NCBI RefSeq assembly: GCF_000613405.1
Contig: NZ_BAIX01000007.1
Coordinates: 26,408 to 90,407, forward strand
Direction: 5' to 3'
Origin: Hoylesella enoeca JCM 12259
GTDB lineage: Bacteria; Bacteroidota; Bacteroidia; Bacteroidales; Bacteroidaceae
Length of the DNA: 64,000 nt
Under the pieces are notes generated by a model, which worked only from the letters and a program-made list of their open reading frames with translations, searched no databases and had not been told where the DNA came from. A program made the translations under genes and the position numbers. Positions 36,610 to 45,683 of this stretch are shown here, in pieces. Every line of letters starts with the position of its first letter. Positions within the stretch are counted from its first letter, which is position 1.

Positions 36610-37878
36610 ATGCTGTACTATCTATTCAGAGTTCTTGACCAATACGGCATCTCCGGGTCTCACCTTTGGGGCTATATCTCGTTCAGAGCATTGTTGGCGC
36701 TGATCCTTTCACTCGTTATCTCGGCGTGGTTCGGTGAAAAATTCATTGCGTTTTTGAAGCGGAAGCAAATCACCGAGACACAACGCGATGCTAATATAGA
36801 CCCTTTCGGAGTGAAGAAAATCGGTGTCCCGTCAATGGGCGGCATCATTATCATTGTGGCAATCCTTATTCCCGTGCTGCTATTGGGGCGTTTGCGCAAT
36901 GTTTATTTGCTGTTGATGATTGTCACGACAATATGGCTTGGCTTCCTCGGAGGTATGGACGACTTCATCAAAATATTCCGACGTAACAAGCAAGGACTAA
37001 AAGGTAAGTATAAGATTATCGGTCAAATCGGCATTGGTTTCATCGTAGGCGTAACGCTGTGGGCCGCTCCCGACGTAAAGATTAACGAAAACTTAGCCAT
37101 CGAAAAGCAAGGACAGGAGACCGTTGTCAAGCATCGCACCCAGCCACGAAAGTCGTTAAAGACTACGATTCCATTCTTAAAAGGACACAATTTAGACTAT
37201 TCGCGCGTGACAAGTGTATTCGGCGACCGTCGTGTTGCAGCCGGATGGATTCTCTTTGTGATAATGACCATCTTCGTAGTAACGGCTGTCAGCAACGGCG
37301 CTAACCTCAACGACGGAATGGATGGGATGTGTGCAGGCAACTCGGCCATCATCGGTGTGGCCCTGGGAATATTGGCTTATGTCAGCTCGCACATACAATT
37401 CGCAGCCTATCTGAACATTATGTACATCCCCGGTTCGCAAGAGTTAGTGGTATTTTTCTGTGCTTTTATCGGCGCACTCATCGGTTTTCTCTGGTACAAT
37501 GCTTATCCCGCGCAGGTGTTTATGGGCGACACAGGCTCACTGGCGATAGGAGGCATCATCGCGGTAGGCGCTATCATCATTCACAAAGAGCTGCTTTTAC
37601 CCATCCTTTGCGGCATATTCTTTGTCGAAAGTCTTAGCGTTATCGTGCAGGTTTGGTACTTCAAGCTGGGTAAACGACACGGAGTGAAGCAGCGAATATT
37701 CAAACGTACGCCCATACACGACAACTTCCGCACACAAGACGAGCAGTTAGACCCTGACTGCAAATACCTCGTCACGAAGCCGCGAACAGTTGTTCACGAG
37801 TCGAAAATCACCATTCGCTTCTGGATTATTACGATAATCCTCGTAGCACTCACCATCATTACGTTGAAGATCAGATAA
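36610..37878 (+). CDS. mraY: Phospho-N-acetylmuramoyl-pentapeptide transferase MraY
   Basis: A 422-residue polytopic inner-membrane enzyme that transfers phospho-MurNAc-pentapeptide to undecaprenyl phosphate (lipid I). Motifs: KIGVPSMGGIIII, GFLGGMDDFIKI, NGANLNDGMDGMCAGNSAI (NDGLDG-like), GDTGSLAIGGIIAV and KRTPIHDNFR. It is longer than the proteobacterial enzyme because of a charged insert (about 145-200) usual in Bacteroidota. It lies between murE (117 bp) and murD (7 bp). Confidence 0.95.
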   Translation: MLYYLFRVLDQYGISGSHLWGYISFRALLALILSLVISAWFGEKFIAFLKRKQITETQRDANIDPFGVKKIGVPSMGGIIIIVAILIPVLLLGRLRNVYLLLMIVTTIWLGFLGGMDDFIKIFRRNKQGLKGKYKIIGQIGIGFIVGVTLWAAPDVKINENLAIEKQGQETVVKHRTQPRKSLKTTIPFLKGHNLDYSRVTSVFGDRRVAAGWILFVIMTIFVVTAVSNGANLNDGMDGMCAGNSAIIGVALGILAYVSSHIQFAAYLNIMYIPGSQELVVFFCAFIGALIGFLWYNAYPAQVFMGDTGSLAIGGIIAVGAIIIHKELLLPILCGIFFVESLSVIVQVWYFKLGKRHGVKQRIFKRTPIHDNFRTQDEQLDPDCKYLVTKPRTVVHESKITIRFWIITIILVALTIITLKIR

Positions 37879-37885
37879 AGAAGAG

Positions 37886-39217
37886 ATGAAAAGAATCGTA
37901 GTTTTAGGAGCCGGTGAGAGCGGAGCCGGTGCAGCAATATTGGCTAAAAAGCAGGGTTTCGACGTATTCGTGTCGGATATGTCGGCCATAAAAGACAAGT
38001 ATAAGCAGCTGATGGACAGTCACGGAATCGCTTGGGAGGAAGGCCAGCACACTGCGGAGAAGATTCTGAATGCCGACGAAGTGATCAAGAGTCCGGGCAT
38101 TCCGAAAGAAGCTCCGATGGTAAAGAAACTCTCAGAGCAGAGTACTCATATCATCAGCGAGATAGAATTTGCCGGCCGTTACACGCATTCCAAGATGATT
38201 TGCATCACCGGAAGCAATGGAAAAACTACTACCACATCGCTCATCTATCACATATTCAAGGCCGCAGGATATGATGTCGGACTCGCCGGAAACATCGGAC
38301 GGAGCCTGGCTTTACAAATAGCCGAAGACCCGCACGAATATTATATCATCGAGCTCAGCAGCTTTCAGTTGGACAATATGTACGACTTCCGGGCCGACAT
38401 AGCCATTCTGCTCAACATCACCCCCGACCATTTGGATCGCTATGACAACTGTATGCAAAACTATGTAGATGCTAAAATGCGCATCATTCAGAATCAAACG
38501 CCGGCCGACTCATTCATTTACTGGAACGACGATCCTGTAATCAAGCGCGAATTGGCCAAATATGACATCCGCGCCGTACAATATCCGTTCTCCGAACTCA
38601 AAGAATCGGGCAGCATCGGATACATAGAAGAGGGCCAATACACCATCGAGGAGCCTACGCCTTTCAATATGGAGCAAGAAGAATTGAGTCTGACGGGCAA
38701 GCATAATATCTATAACTCGCTTGCGGCAGGCATCGCCTCAGACATCGCCGGTATCAAAAAAGAAGCCATTCGTAAAAGTCTCGGCGACTTTCCGGGCGTC
38801 GAACACCGCTTAGAAAAAGTCTGCAAGGTGGGCGGTGTACAGTATATCAACGACTCGAAAGCTACTAATGTCGATGCCTGTTGGTATGCTTTGGAAAGTA
38901 TGAAAACGCCCGTCATCCTGATTTTGGGCGGTAAAGACAAGGGCAATGACTATAATGAGATCAAGCCTTTGGTGCAGGAGAAATGCGCCGGATTGGTTTA
39001 TCTCGGTGCCGATAACACCAAGCTGCACCGCTTCTTCGATGGAATAGGCATCCCCATACGCGATACCCACAGTATGAAAGACTGTGTACGGGCCTGCTAC
39101 GAGATGGCCCAGCCCGGCGATACGGTACTACTGAGTCCTTGTTGTGCCAGCTTCGACCTCTTCAAAAATATGGAAGACCGCGGCCAACAATTCAAAACCT
39201 TAGTCAGATCTCTATAA
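37886..39217 (+). CDS. murD: UDP-N-acetylmuramoyl-L-alanine--D-glutamate ligase
   Basis: A 443-residue cytoplasmic Mur ligase adding D-glutamate. N-terminal Rossmann domain (VVLGAGESGAGAAILAKKQG), ATP loop CITGSNGKTTTTSLIYHI (about 109-126), IELSSFQLDNM, GVEHRLEKV, YINDSKATNVDA and LILGGKDKGNDY are all present. It starts 7 bp after mraY. Confidence 0.96.
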   Translation: MKRIVVLGAGESGAGAAILAKKQGFDVFVSDMSAIKDKYKQLMDSHGIAWEEGQHTAEKILNADEVIKSPGIPKEAPMVKKLSEQSTHIISEIEFAGRYTHSKMICITGSNGKTTTTSLIYHIFKAAGYDVGLAGNIGRSLALQIAEDPHEYYIIELSSFQLDNMYDFRADIAILLNITPDHLDRYDNCMQNYVDAKMRIIQNQTPADSFIYWNDDPVIKRELAKYDIRAVQYPFSELKESGSIGYIEEGQYTIEEPTPFNMEQEELSLTGKHNIYNSLAAGIASDIAGIKKEAIRKSLGDFPGVEHRLEKVCKVGGVQYINDSKATNVDACWYALESMKTPVILILGGKDKGNDYNEIKPLVQEKCAGLVYLGADNTKLHRFFDGIGIPIRDTHSMKDCVRACYEMAQPGDTVLLSPCCASFDLFKNMEDRGQQFKTLVRSL

Positions 39218-39246
39218 ACAGGCTTTGCAATCCATCACCAACGGCA

Positions 39247-40509
39247 ATGAACAATCAAACGCTTAGCAATATCTTCAAGGGCGACAAGGTAATCTGGATG
39301 GTGTTTTTCTTCCTCTGCATCATCAGTGTCGTCGAGGTCTATTCGGCCTCGTCACAACTCACTTACAAAGGAGGCAGCTACCTGGCACCTGTTCTCAAGC
39401 ACGTGGGAATCCTCTTCCTGGGTATCTTCTTTATGGTAGTAACACTCAATATCAAATGCAAATACTTTAAAATCGTTACCCCGTTCCTACTCATTCTGTC
39501 ATTTCTTACTCTAATATGGGTCTACTTTGCCGGCCAGTCTACCAATGGAGCACAACGCTGGATCAGCCTGATCGGCATACAGTTTCAGCCTTCCGAGATT
39601 GCAAAAGGCACGATGGTGCTTGCCACGGCGCAGATACTGAGCGCTATGCAGACCGAAAACGGAGCCGATAAGAATGCATTCAGATACGTGCTCATTACTT
39701 GTCTCTTCATTATTCCCCTCATTATGCTTGAGAATCTGTCAACAGCAGTGTTGCTTTGTGCCATCATCTTTATGATGATGATTATCGGACGCGTGTCTTT
39801 CCGACAGTTAGGCCGACTCTTGGGCATCGCTACCCTGCTTGTTGTGTGCCTTTTTGCGCTTGTAATGTTGGTGGGAGAAGACCACGGAGAAGCCGTCGCC
39901 GGCAAGACGATGACCGAACAGACAGATACCGTCAAGCAACAAACCACCGGTATCAAGAAAGTCTTTCATCGCTTCGACACGTGGAAATCGCGCATCAATA
40001 AATTTGCAGACAAGAAGCAGATTGCCCCCGAAGACGTCGATTTAGACAAAGATGCGCAGATAGCTCACGCCAATATTGCCATCGCATCAAGCAACGTTGT
40101 GGGCAAAGGTCCGGGTAATTCAGACGAGCGCGACTTCCTTTCGCAGGCCTTTTCCGACTTTATTTACGCCATTATCATTGAGGAAATGGGTATCGAAGGA
40201 GCGTTTTTCGTGGCCATACTCTACATTATTCTCTTATTCAGGACAGGTCGAATCGCCCACCGTTGTGAGAATACCTTCCCCGCATTCTTGGCCATGGGCC
40301 TTGCGTTATTACTCGTAACGCAAGCCATTTTCAATATGTGCGTGGCCGTGGGTCTTGCTCCCGTCACCGGTCAACCGTTACCATTGGTAAGCAAAGGCGG
40401 TACTTCTACCATCATTAATTGTATCTACATCGGGGCCATTCTCAGCATCAGCCGATCCGCAAAGAAGACCTCTGTGCAAACCGAAACACTTGTAAATCAA
40501 CATGTTTAG
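39247..40509 (+). CDS. ftsW: Cell division peptidoglycan glycosyltransferase FtsW
   Basis: A 420-residue SEDS-family integral membrane protein that polymerises glycan strands at the septum with FtsI. Blocks: STNGAQRWISLIGIQFQPSEIAKG, MLENLSTAVLLCAIIF, EEMGIEGAFFVAILY and TGQPLPLVSKGGTS. A large periplasmic loop (about 225-275, with charged KVFHRFDTWKSRINKFADKK) is typical for the phylum. In most Bacteroidales murG follows directly; here the order is broken and a convergent araC gene follows. Confidence 0.95.
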   Translation: MNNQTLSNIFKGDKVIWMVFFFLCIISVVEVYSASSQLTYKGGSYLAPVLKHVGILFLGIFFMVVTLNIKCKYFKIVTPFLLILSFLTLIWVYFAGQSTNGAQRWISLIGIQFQPSEIAKGTMVLATAQILSAMQTENGADKNAFRYVLITCLFIIPLIMLENLSTAVLLCAIIFMMMIIGRVSFRQLGRLLGIATLLVVCLFALVMLVGEDHGEAVAGKTMTEQTDTVKQQTTGIKKVFHRFDTWKSRINKFADKKQIAPEDVDLDKDAQIAHANIAIASSNVVGKGPGNSDERDFLSQAFSDFIYAIIIEEMGIEGAFFVAILYIILLFRTGRIAHRCENTFPAFLAMGLALLLVTQAIFNMCVAVGLAPVTGQPLPLVSKGGTSTIINCIYIGAILSISRSAKKTSVQTETLVNQHV

Positions 40510-40537
40510 TTATCAACAACCCAACTCATTCACAATC

Positions 40538-40564
40538 CGGAAAAGCCTAATCTTAGTTTTTCCG
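40538..40564. terminator. Possible bidirectional terminator between ftsW and araC
   Basis: CGGAAAA (40538-40544) pairs with TTTTCCG (40558-40564) around a 13-nt loop at the 3' ends of convergent genes. It is short, and overlaps the last codons of araC. Confidence 0.35.
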
Positions 40565-41431
40565 ATACGCCGTAGGCGATAAACCGACATGCTCTTTGAA
40601 GTATCTCCCGAGGAAACTTTGATTCGGGAAATGCATTTCCTGCGTGATTTCTTTGACCGTTTTAGTAGAGTTTCTCAGGAGAACACGCAATTCCAGCGTC
40701 ACATATTTATCAATCCAATCAGTCGGTGTGCGATTACTCGCATGCCGAATCATCTCTGAAAGATATTTCGGTGTAATGCCAAGCTGCTGCGCATACCAGC
40801 TAACACGACGCTCATGGCGGAAGTTTCGTTCCACCAATTTAATGTATTCAGCAAAGATCACTTCACCTCTCAGCCTCTCGCTCTTCGACAGATTCTGAAT
40901 CAGATAGATGCTGTTGCTAATGTCATAGATCATAGCCGTGATGAGCGAACGCACGATTTCCTTGCGAAAATGATGTTTACACCCGTCTGTTTTCTCTTTA
41001 ATCATACGCAGATAATTGACGATCGTCTGCACATCGTCAGGTTTCATCGAACACACAGGATGAGTTCTGGCAAAGAGAAACAGGGCCGAAAGGTCATGAA
41101 CTTCTTTAATAATCTCATAGAAAAAATCATAAGAGAGCACGAGTGTCATCAACTGGCAGTCAGGACTGAAATAATAATTATCTAGCACTTTTCCCTCACT
41201 GATAATGATAATATCATTGGATTTCACGCGATATTCGATCGTATCGAGAGAATAGTGAGCTGTTCCGGACAAACAAATCCCCAACACCAAACACTTCATT
41301 CGATGCGGTTCATTGGGCAGAGGCGTGTGCTTGAATGTATCATAAATGATGAAATCCGTACCGATACTGCTGCCTTCACGCACAGAAAGCAGTGATCTGA
41401 CGGTGATTTCATTTAGTTGTTTTCCGGTCAT
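40553..41431 (-). CDS. AraC family transcriptional regulator
   Basis: A 292-residue regulator. The N-terminal part (about 1-150) is a cupin-like sensing domain (SSIGTDFIIYDTFKHTPLPNEPHRMKC). The C-terminal 100 residues are a double helix-turn-helix (VSWYAQQLGITPKYLSEMIRH and KTVKEITQEMHFPNQSFLGRYFKEHVGLSPTAYRK). It is downstream of, and codirectional with, the rhamnosidase-like and GH95 genes, but 52 bp away, so it could regulate them or be independent. The ligand is unknown. Confidence 0.88.
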   Translation of the reverse strand: MTGKQLNEITVRSLLSVREGSSIGTDFIIYDTFKHTPLPNEPHRMKCLVLGICLSGTAHYSLDTIEYRVKSNDIIIISEGKVLDNYYFSPDCQLMTLVLSYDFFYEIIKEVHDLSALFLFARTHPVCSMKPDDVQTIVNYLRMIKEKTDGCKHHFRKEIVRSLITAMIYDISNSIYLIQNLSKSERLRGEVIFAEYIKLVERNFRHERRVSWYAQQLGITPKYLSEMIRHASNRTPTDWIDKYVTLELRVLLRNSTKTVKEITQEMHFPNQSFLGRYFKEHVGLSPTAYRKN

Positions 41432-41482
41432 TGTTTAGCGGTTTACAGTGCAAAGATAGCGAAAAACACTGAAACGGCATCG

Positions 41483-42406
41483 CTAATAGAAATAACTTCG
41501 CCGCTGATCAGGCACTATTTCGATAGCCTCCGCCTTTTGAATCTGTGCCGGTCGGAAATCGGAATCACCGCAAATAAGCACGCAGCGATGGTTAGTGATG
41601 GTGAATTTACGGCACACCTGCTCGTCGATCTCGCCGTTGCAGACATACTCCAAGCCGTCGATCGAGATGCGCTCACCCACTTTCGCGCCGCGCAATGTGA
41701 TTCGGACCCAACCTCGAAAAGGCCGACCGAAATCATAATAAACACTGTCGCCTACAAGATCAAAGTATCGTTGCCGTCGTATTTTACATACTTTTGCAGC
41801 CTCATTAACCGTTCGTTGCATTGCAACAAAGGCTGAATCGTCGTGCAAAATGACGTTAGTTGTCATCCAACCAACGATCGGTGCGTCGACAGCATTCCAT
41901 TTCTGACATTTCCGTCGGCCGTCAACCCGCTCACCACCGGCTCTTGTCAGACTCCGGTTCGACTTGCAACAAAGCCAATCCTCACCTGCTTTGAATGCGA
42001 AAGGAGTGCCATCTGCCATCCACCCATAATAGGAAACGGCAAGCTGACGGGTGTTGCGGTGGGGCCAAGCAGGCGAATACCACACTGCAATCGTATTGCT
42101 GTCGCGCTGCAAAAAACGGCTGATATCATAGGTAATCGCAATGGGACGATCGTCGAAAGACCTGCGACAAGGAATCAAAACACGCGTACTCACATTCCGT
42201 TGATTGACAAACAGATCGAAAGAGCCCGTCGATTCCACCGTCACAAAGGCCTGTACGGGGCGGCCTCGACTTACATACGTATGGCGAAACCAGACCTGCG
42301 ACGTGTCGTCGAGTGCCGGATCGCAGATCCATTGCGTGCCGAATCCTTGTGCAACAGCCCCTTGCCAGCTTACGACAAGCAGTAAAAACATAGCCCATCT
42401 GCTCAT
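41483..42406 (-). CDS. Secreted protein with alpha-L-rhamnosidase N-terminal-like (jelly-roll) domain
   Basis: A 307-residue protein with a signal peptide (MSRWAMFLLLVVSWQGAVAQG). The first 150 residues (TQWICDPALDDTSQVWFRHTYVS, VESTGSFDLFVNQRNVST, TYDISRFLQRDSNTIAVWYSPAWPH) resemble the substrate-binding N-terminal domain of bacterial alpha-L-rhamnosidases. The catalytic barrel is absent, so it is probably a binding protein or a relic. The ATG overlaps the GH95 stop (ATGA), so translation is coupled. The coding DNA at 41806-41893 keeps the 22-bp array pattern. Assignment is moderate because only fold-level resemblance is visible. Confidence 0.6.
   Translation of the reverse strand: MSRWAMFLLLVVSWQGAVAQGFGTQWICDPALDDTSQVWFRHTYVSRGRPVQAFVTVESTGSFDLFVNQRNVSTRVLIPCRRSFDDRPIAITYDISRFLQRDSNTIAVWYSPAWPHRNTRQLAVSYYGWMADGTPFAFKAGEDWLCCKSNRSLTRAGGERVDGRRKCQKWNAVDAPIVGWMTTNVILHDDSAFVAMQRTVNEAAKVCKIRRQRYFDLVGDSVYYDFGRPFRGWVRITLRGAKVGERISIDGLEYVCNGEIDEQVCRKFTITNHRCVLICGDSDFRPAQIQKAEAIEIVPDQRRSYFY
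41806..41893. repeat. 22-bp array inside the rhamnosidase-like gene (4 units)
   Basis: On the plus strand (antisense to the gene) units start at 41806 (TAACCGTTC, spacer ending TTGCAAC), 41828 (spacer ending GTGCAAA), 41850 (ATGACGTTA, spacer ending ATCCAAC) and 41872 (CAACGATCG). Spacing is exactly 22. The region codes for NVILHDDSAFVAMQRTVNEA on the minus strand. Confidence 0.6.
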
Positions 42407-44792
42407 TTCAACATTGCTTTTTGTCCTTTTCCAAGCGTCAATGTCACGCTTTTTCCGTTGTAAGAAACTGTTACCCGTCCACCAGCTTTGCTCTTGACGA
42501 TGGCCGAAACGACCCGACTGCCTTTCCAAGTCATTGCAATTTCGTAACCGCCTCGGGCACAAATGCCCTGTACCTGACCGTCTTTCCAAGCGTCGGGCAA
42601 GGCTGGCAGCAGGTCGATACGCTGTCCGTCGCTCTGCACAAGCATCTCGCATACGCCCGCGGTACCGCCAAAGTTGCCGTCGATTTGAAATGGAGGATGC
42701 GCGTCGAAGAGGTTAGGATAAGTGCCACCGCTATGTCTTCGGTCGGAGCTTGGTAGCAATCGGGCGACACATAGGTCAAAAGTGTGCGGTAAATGGCGTA
42801 CGCCCGTTGTGCGTTTCGCAGTCGGGCCCATAGATTGATACGCCATCCTGTGCTCCATCCCGTGGTTTTGTCACCTTTGATTTCAAGCGAACGGGCACAC
42901 GCCTGCGCCAATTCGGGCATACCATCGACCGTGATTTGATGCCCCGGGAAGAGCCCGATGAGATGCGATTGATGACGATGCTGCGGGTCGAAATCATCCC
43001 AATCATAGTACCATTCATTCAAATCGCCTTGCTTTCCGATGCTATATGGATGCAAACGGGGCAAAACGGCACGGAGCTTTGTTTGCAATGCCGTATCAGT
43101 TTGCAGCAATTCGGCCGCGGATAACGTGTTCCGGAACAGCTCGCGGATAATAGCGAGATCGGCAGTAGCGCCATAACACGTGGTACCGTGGTATCCTTTG
43201 TCGGTGATATATTCGTTTTCGGGCGACGTACTGGGTGCTGTAAAAAGCTCACCGGGCTTGAACGGGTTCTCGACTAACCATCGGAGCATAAACGCCGAAG
43301 CCCCTTTGAGCAACGGGTAAGCCGTAGTTCGAAGATAATTGTGGTCTTGCGTGAAAGCGAAATGCTCCCAAAGAGCCTGCGAAAGCCACGCTCCGCCCAT
43401 ATTCCAATTGCTCCATTCGGGGCTTTCTTGTTTCTCTCCGACCGGATTTGTCATAGCCCAGAGGTCGGAATTGTGGCTCGAACACCAGCCCGAATCAATG
43501 CCGTAGTAGTTGCGAGCGGTGTATTTCCCATTCTCGGCGAGAGCTTGTACAAATGCGTTCAGCGGCATTGTCATTTCCGAAAGATTGCTGACTTCGGCAA
43601 GCCAATAGTTTTCTTCAAGGTTGATATTCACCGTGTAGTTGCTCCGCCAAGGTGCTTTCACATAGGGATTCCATAGTCCTTGCAGGTTGGCCGGCACTCC
43701 CGCAGTACGCGAAGAAGCAATGAGCAGGTAACGACCGAACTGCATATAGAGTGTCTCTAAATAAGGATTGGAGCGTTCGGGATGGTCAGTATAATCGCGT
43801 AATTGCTGTTCTGTAGTGCGCATTGCATCGTATTCGGATGCGCCCAAAGTGAGAACGAAGCGCCCGAAAAGGCGTTGATAATCTGTAATATGCCGCTTAC
43901 GAAACAGCGAATAGGTGCCGCTCATTGCGTGGGCAATATCGTTTGCGGCCTGCTCCGAGTACGGAGCGCCCTGCGTGACGGGGTGTTTGTCGAAGCCGTT
44001 GAAACTCGTTTCATTGACGAAATATAGTTCGGCATCGCTCACTCCGTGCAGATAGAGCGACGAGTCGGCTGCCGTCACCGTTCCGTCTGCGGTTTTCACC
44101 CGCAGAACAGAGCAAAAATGAATGCTGTTTTTAGGGTCTCCCACGGCATTTCCGGTCATTATCAGCTGACCGTCTGAGGCTTTCACGGAATGCGGAATCA
44201 ATGCCGTGAGCGTCAGACGACAGTTTATCGCACTGCGTTTGTCGGCTCTGAGTCGGACGGCGATGAGTTTATCGGGGTGTGATGCAAAGTATTCGCGCGT
44301 GAAAGTAACGCCGTTTCGTACGTAAAAATCGCGACACAGCGCACTGTCTAAATCCAATTCGCGCCGGTAACAGCTTGCACCACCACCGCTGTTATCAATG
44401 ATATGCAGCGTGGCCAACGGCTGATAATAAGCCGAATTAGGGCCCTGTACGTGTAATTGCAGCGAATCGGCAAGCCGATAGTCTTCTTTAAATAGTGCCT
44501 CTCGTATCTTCGGAATCCATTGATGGGCATCTTTGTCGAGGTTGTGGTCTATGGGTCGGCCTGTCCACAGCGTGATGTCGTTGAGCAAAATCACGTTATC
44601 GTCGGTTCCGCCGAATACCATTGCGCCCATCTTTCCATTGCCGATGGGCAACGCCTCTTCAAAAAACGTAGCGGGAGAATCATACCATAATCGCAGCGGT
44701 AACGGCCTCTGCGCTGCCGAGAATAATGCAAACAGACAGAGAATTGCTGCTGATAGTAGCCTTTTATTCGTTAATGGTTGCTCAGTTTTCAT
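42403..44792 (-). CDS. GH95-family alpha-L-fucosidase-like glycoside hydrolase (one-base frameshift in this sequence)
   Basis: With a single-base repair near 42745 it has 796 residues, the size of GH95 alpha-1,2-L-fucosidases. A signal peptide (LLSAAILCLFALFSAAQR) points to periplasm or surface. N-terminal domain: RLWYDSPATFFEEALPIGNGKMGAMVFGG, LLNDITLWTG. Barrel: NLQGLWNPYVKAPWRSNYTVNINLEENYW (catalytic-site Asn/Glu region), PTSPENEY-like SPENEY, HQSHLIGLFPGHQI and TGWSTGWRINLWARL. After the frameshift comes TYPNLFDAHPPFQIDGNFGGTAGVCEML, the expected GH95 block. It probably removes fucose or related sugars from host or plant glycans. Confidence 0.88.
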
Positions 44793-44793
44793 T

Positions 44794-44881
44794 CGATTCC
44801 TAAGTAAAAGGTGATTGCTTCCGGATAGAAGTCGCTCGTTTTTCAAGCAGAAAGCAGTCGTTTCCGAACAGAAAAGCAAAA
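44794..44881. repeat. Second-type 22-bp tandem array (4 units) abutting the GH95 start
   Basis: Four units at 44794, 44815-44836, 44837-44858 and 44859-44880 share the pattern CGTTTCCGAACAGAAAAGC with substitutions, period 22. The sequence is unrelated to TAAC-S-GTTA. It begins 2 bp before (upstream of) the GH95 ATG, so it forms the GH95 leader. Confidence 0.6.
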
Positions 44882-44905
44882 GAATAAAAAGAGATTCGTA
44901 TTTGA

Positions 44906-45070
44906 TTGATTCTCAGAAATATACAAAGTGCTTCCCGATTAACGGTTAAACGCAATACAAGTAACAGTTAAACGGCGTTCGATTAACGGTTAATTACCGT
45001 GCGTTTAACGGCTTTTTGTGATGCAATCAGCCGTTAATCGCAGTCACGTTTGTATATAACTGATAATCAA
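44906..45070. repeat. 22-bp array A9 (5 units) inside an inverted repeat
   Basis: Units at 44940, 44962, 44984, 45006 and 45028 (110 bp); cores TAACGGTTA, TAACAGTTA, TAACGGTTA, TAACGGCTT and CAGCCGTTA. Arms 44906-44930 and 45045-45070 (TTGATTCTCAG / CTGATAATCAA) are inverted copies with a few mismatches. Apart from these two arrays I see nothing in the 340-bp gap between yqeY and GH95. Confidence 0.75.
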
Positions 45071-45132
45071 TTATGTACAAGTCATTCACTATCTTCTCTC
45101 CTTAGGGAGAAGAGCCGGTAGTGAAGCTGCTC

Positions 45133-45587
45133 TTAGGAGTTACCCAAAAGCTGTTTAACTACGGCCGAGATAGCACCGCCGTCGGCCTTACCGGCCAAGC
45201 GTTTGCTGGCTACGCCCATCACTTTCCCCATCTCTTTGATGCTTGTTGCACCTGTTTCGGCGATGATGGAGCGTACAATTTGCTCGATTTCTTCGGCTGA
45301 GAGCGGTTTCGGAAGGAATGTCTCGATAACGGCAACCTGGCCAATTCGTCATCAGCTAAGTCTTGGCGACCTTGCTGTACATAGGTTGCAGCTGACTCTT
45401 TACCTTGTTTTGCGAGTTTCTGTAACAGTTTGAGAGCTGCCGAATCATCCAAAGTATCGTTGGCTCCAGGTGCTGTCTTAGCCTCTAAAAACACTTTCTT
45501 GATGTTGCGCAAGGTCTCTAAGCGCACCTTGTTACGAGCTTTCATCGCCTCTTTGATATCATTGCTGACTTGATCGAATAGTGACAT
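45133..45587 (-). CDS. yqeY: GatB/YqeY domain-containing protein (one-base frameshift in this sequence)
   Basis: With one base restored near 45342 it has 151 residues: MSLFDQVSNDIKEAMKARNK, LETLRNIKKVFLEAKTAPG, then ELAQVAVIETFLPKPLSAEE and IKEMGKVMGVASKRLAGKAD, ending VVKQLLGNS. The unrepaired frame diverges at ARLPLSRHSF. The family resembles the tRNA-binding tail domain of GatB; its function is not settled. It normally closes the Bacteroidota dcw cluster after ftsZ, as here (96 bp downstream). Confidence 0.85.
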
Positions 45588-45683
45588 ATTTTGTGAGTTT
45601 GTAAGTTTACGAGTTTGTGAGTTTATGAGTTCTTTGGTTTATGGGCTTATGTGATGCGCGAATTATCAATTACTCATTTTCCG

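Noticed and set aside
44793..44879. N-terminal extension of GH95 from an upstream ATG
   Set aside because: The extension is encoded by the second-type 22-bp array and would precede and spoil the signal peptide at 44792.
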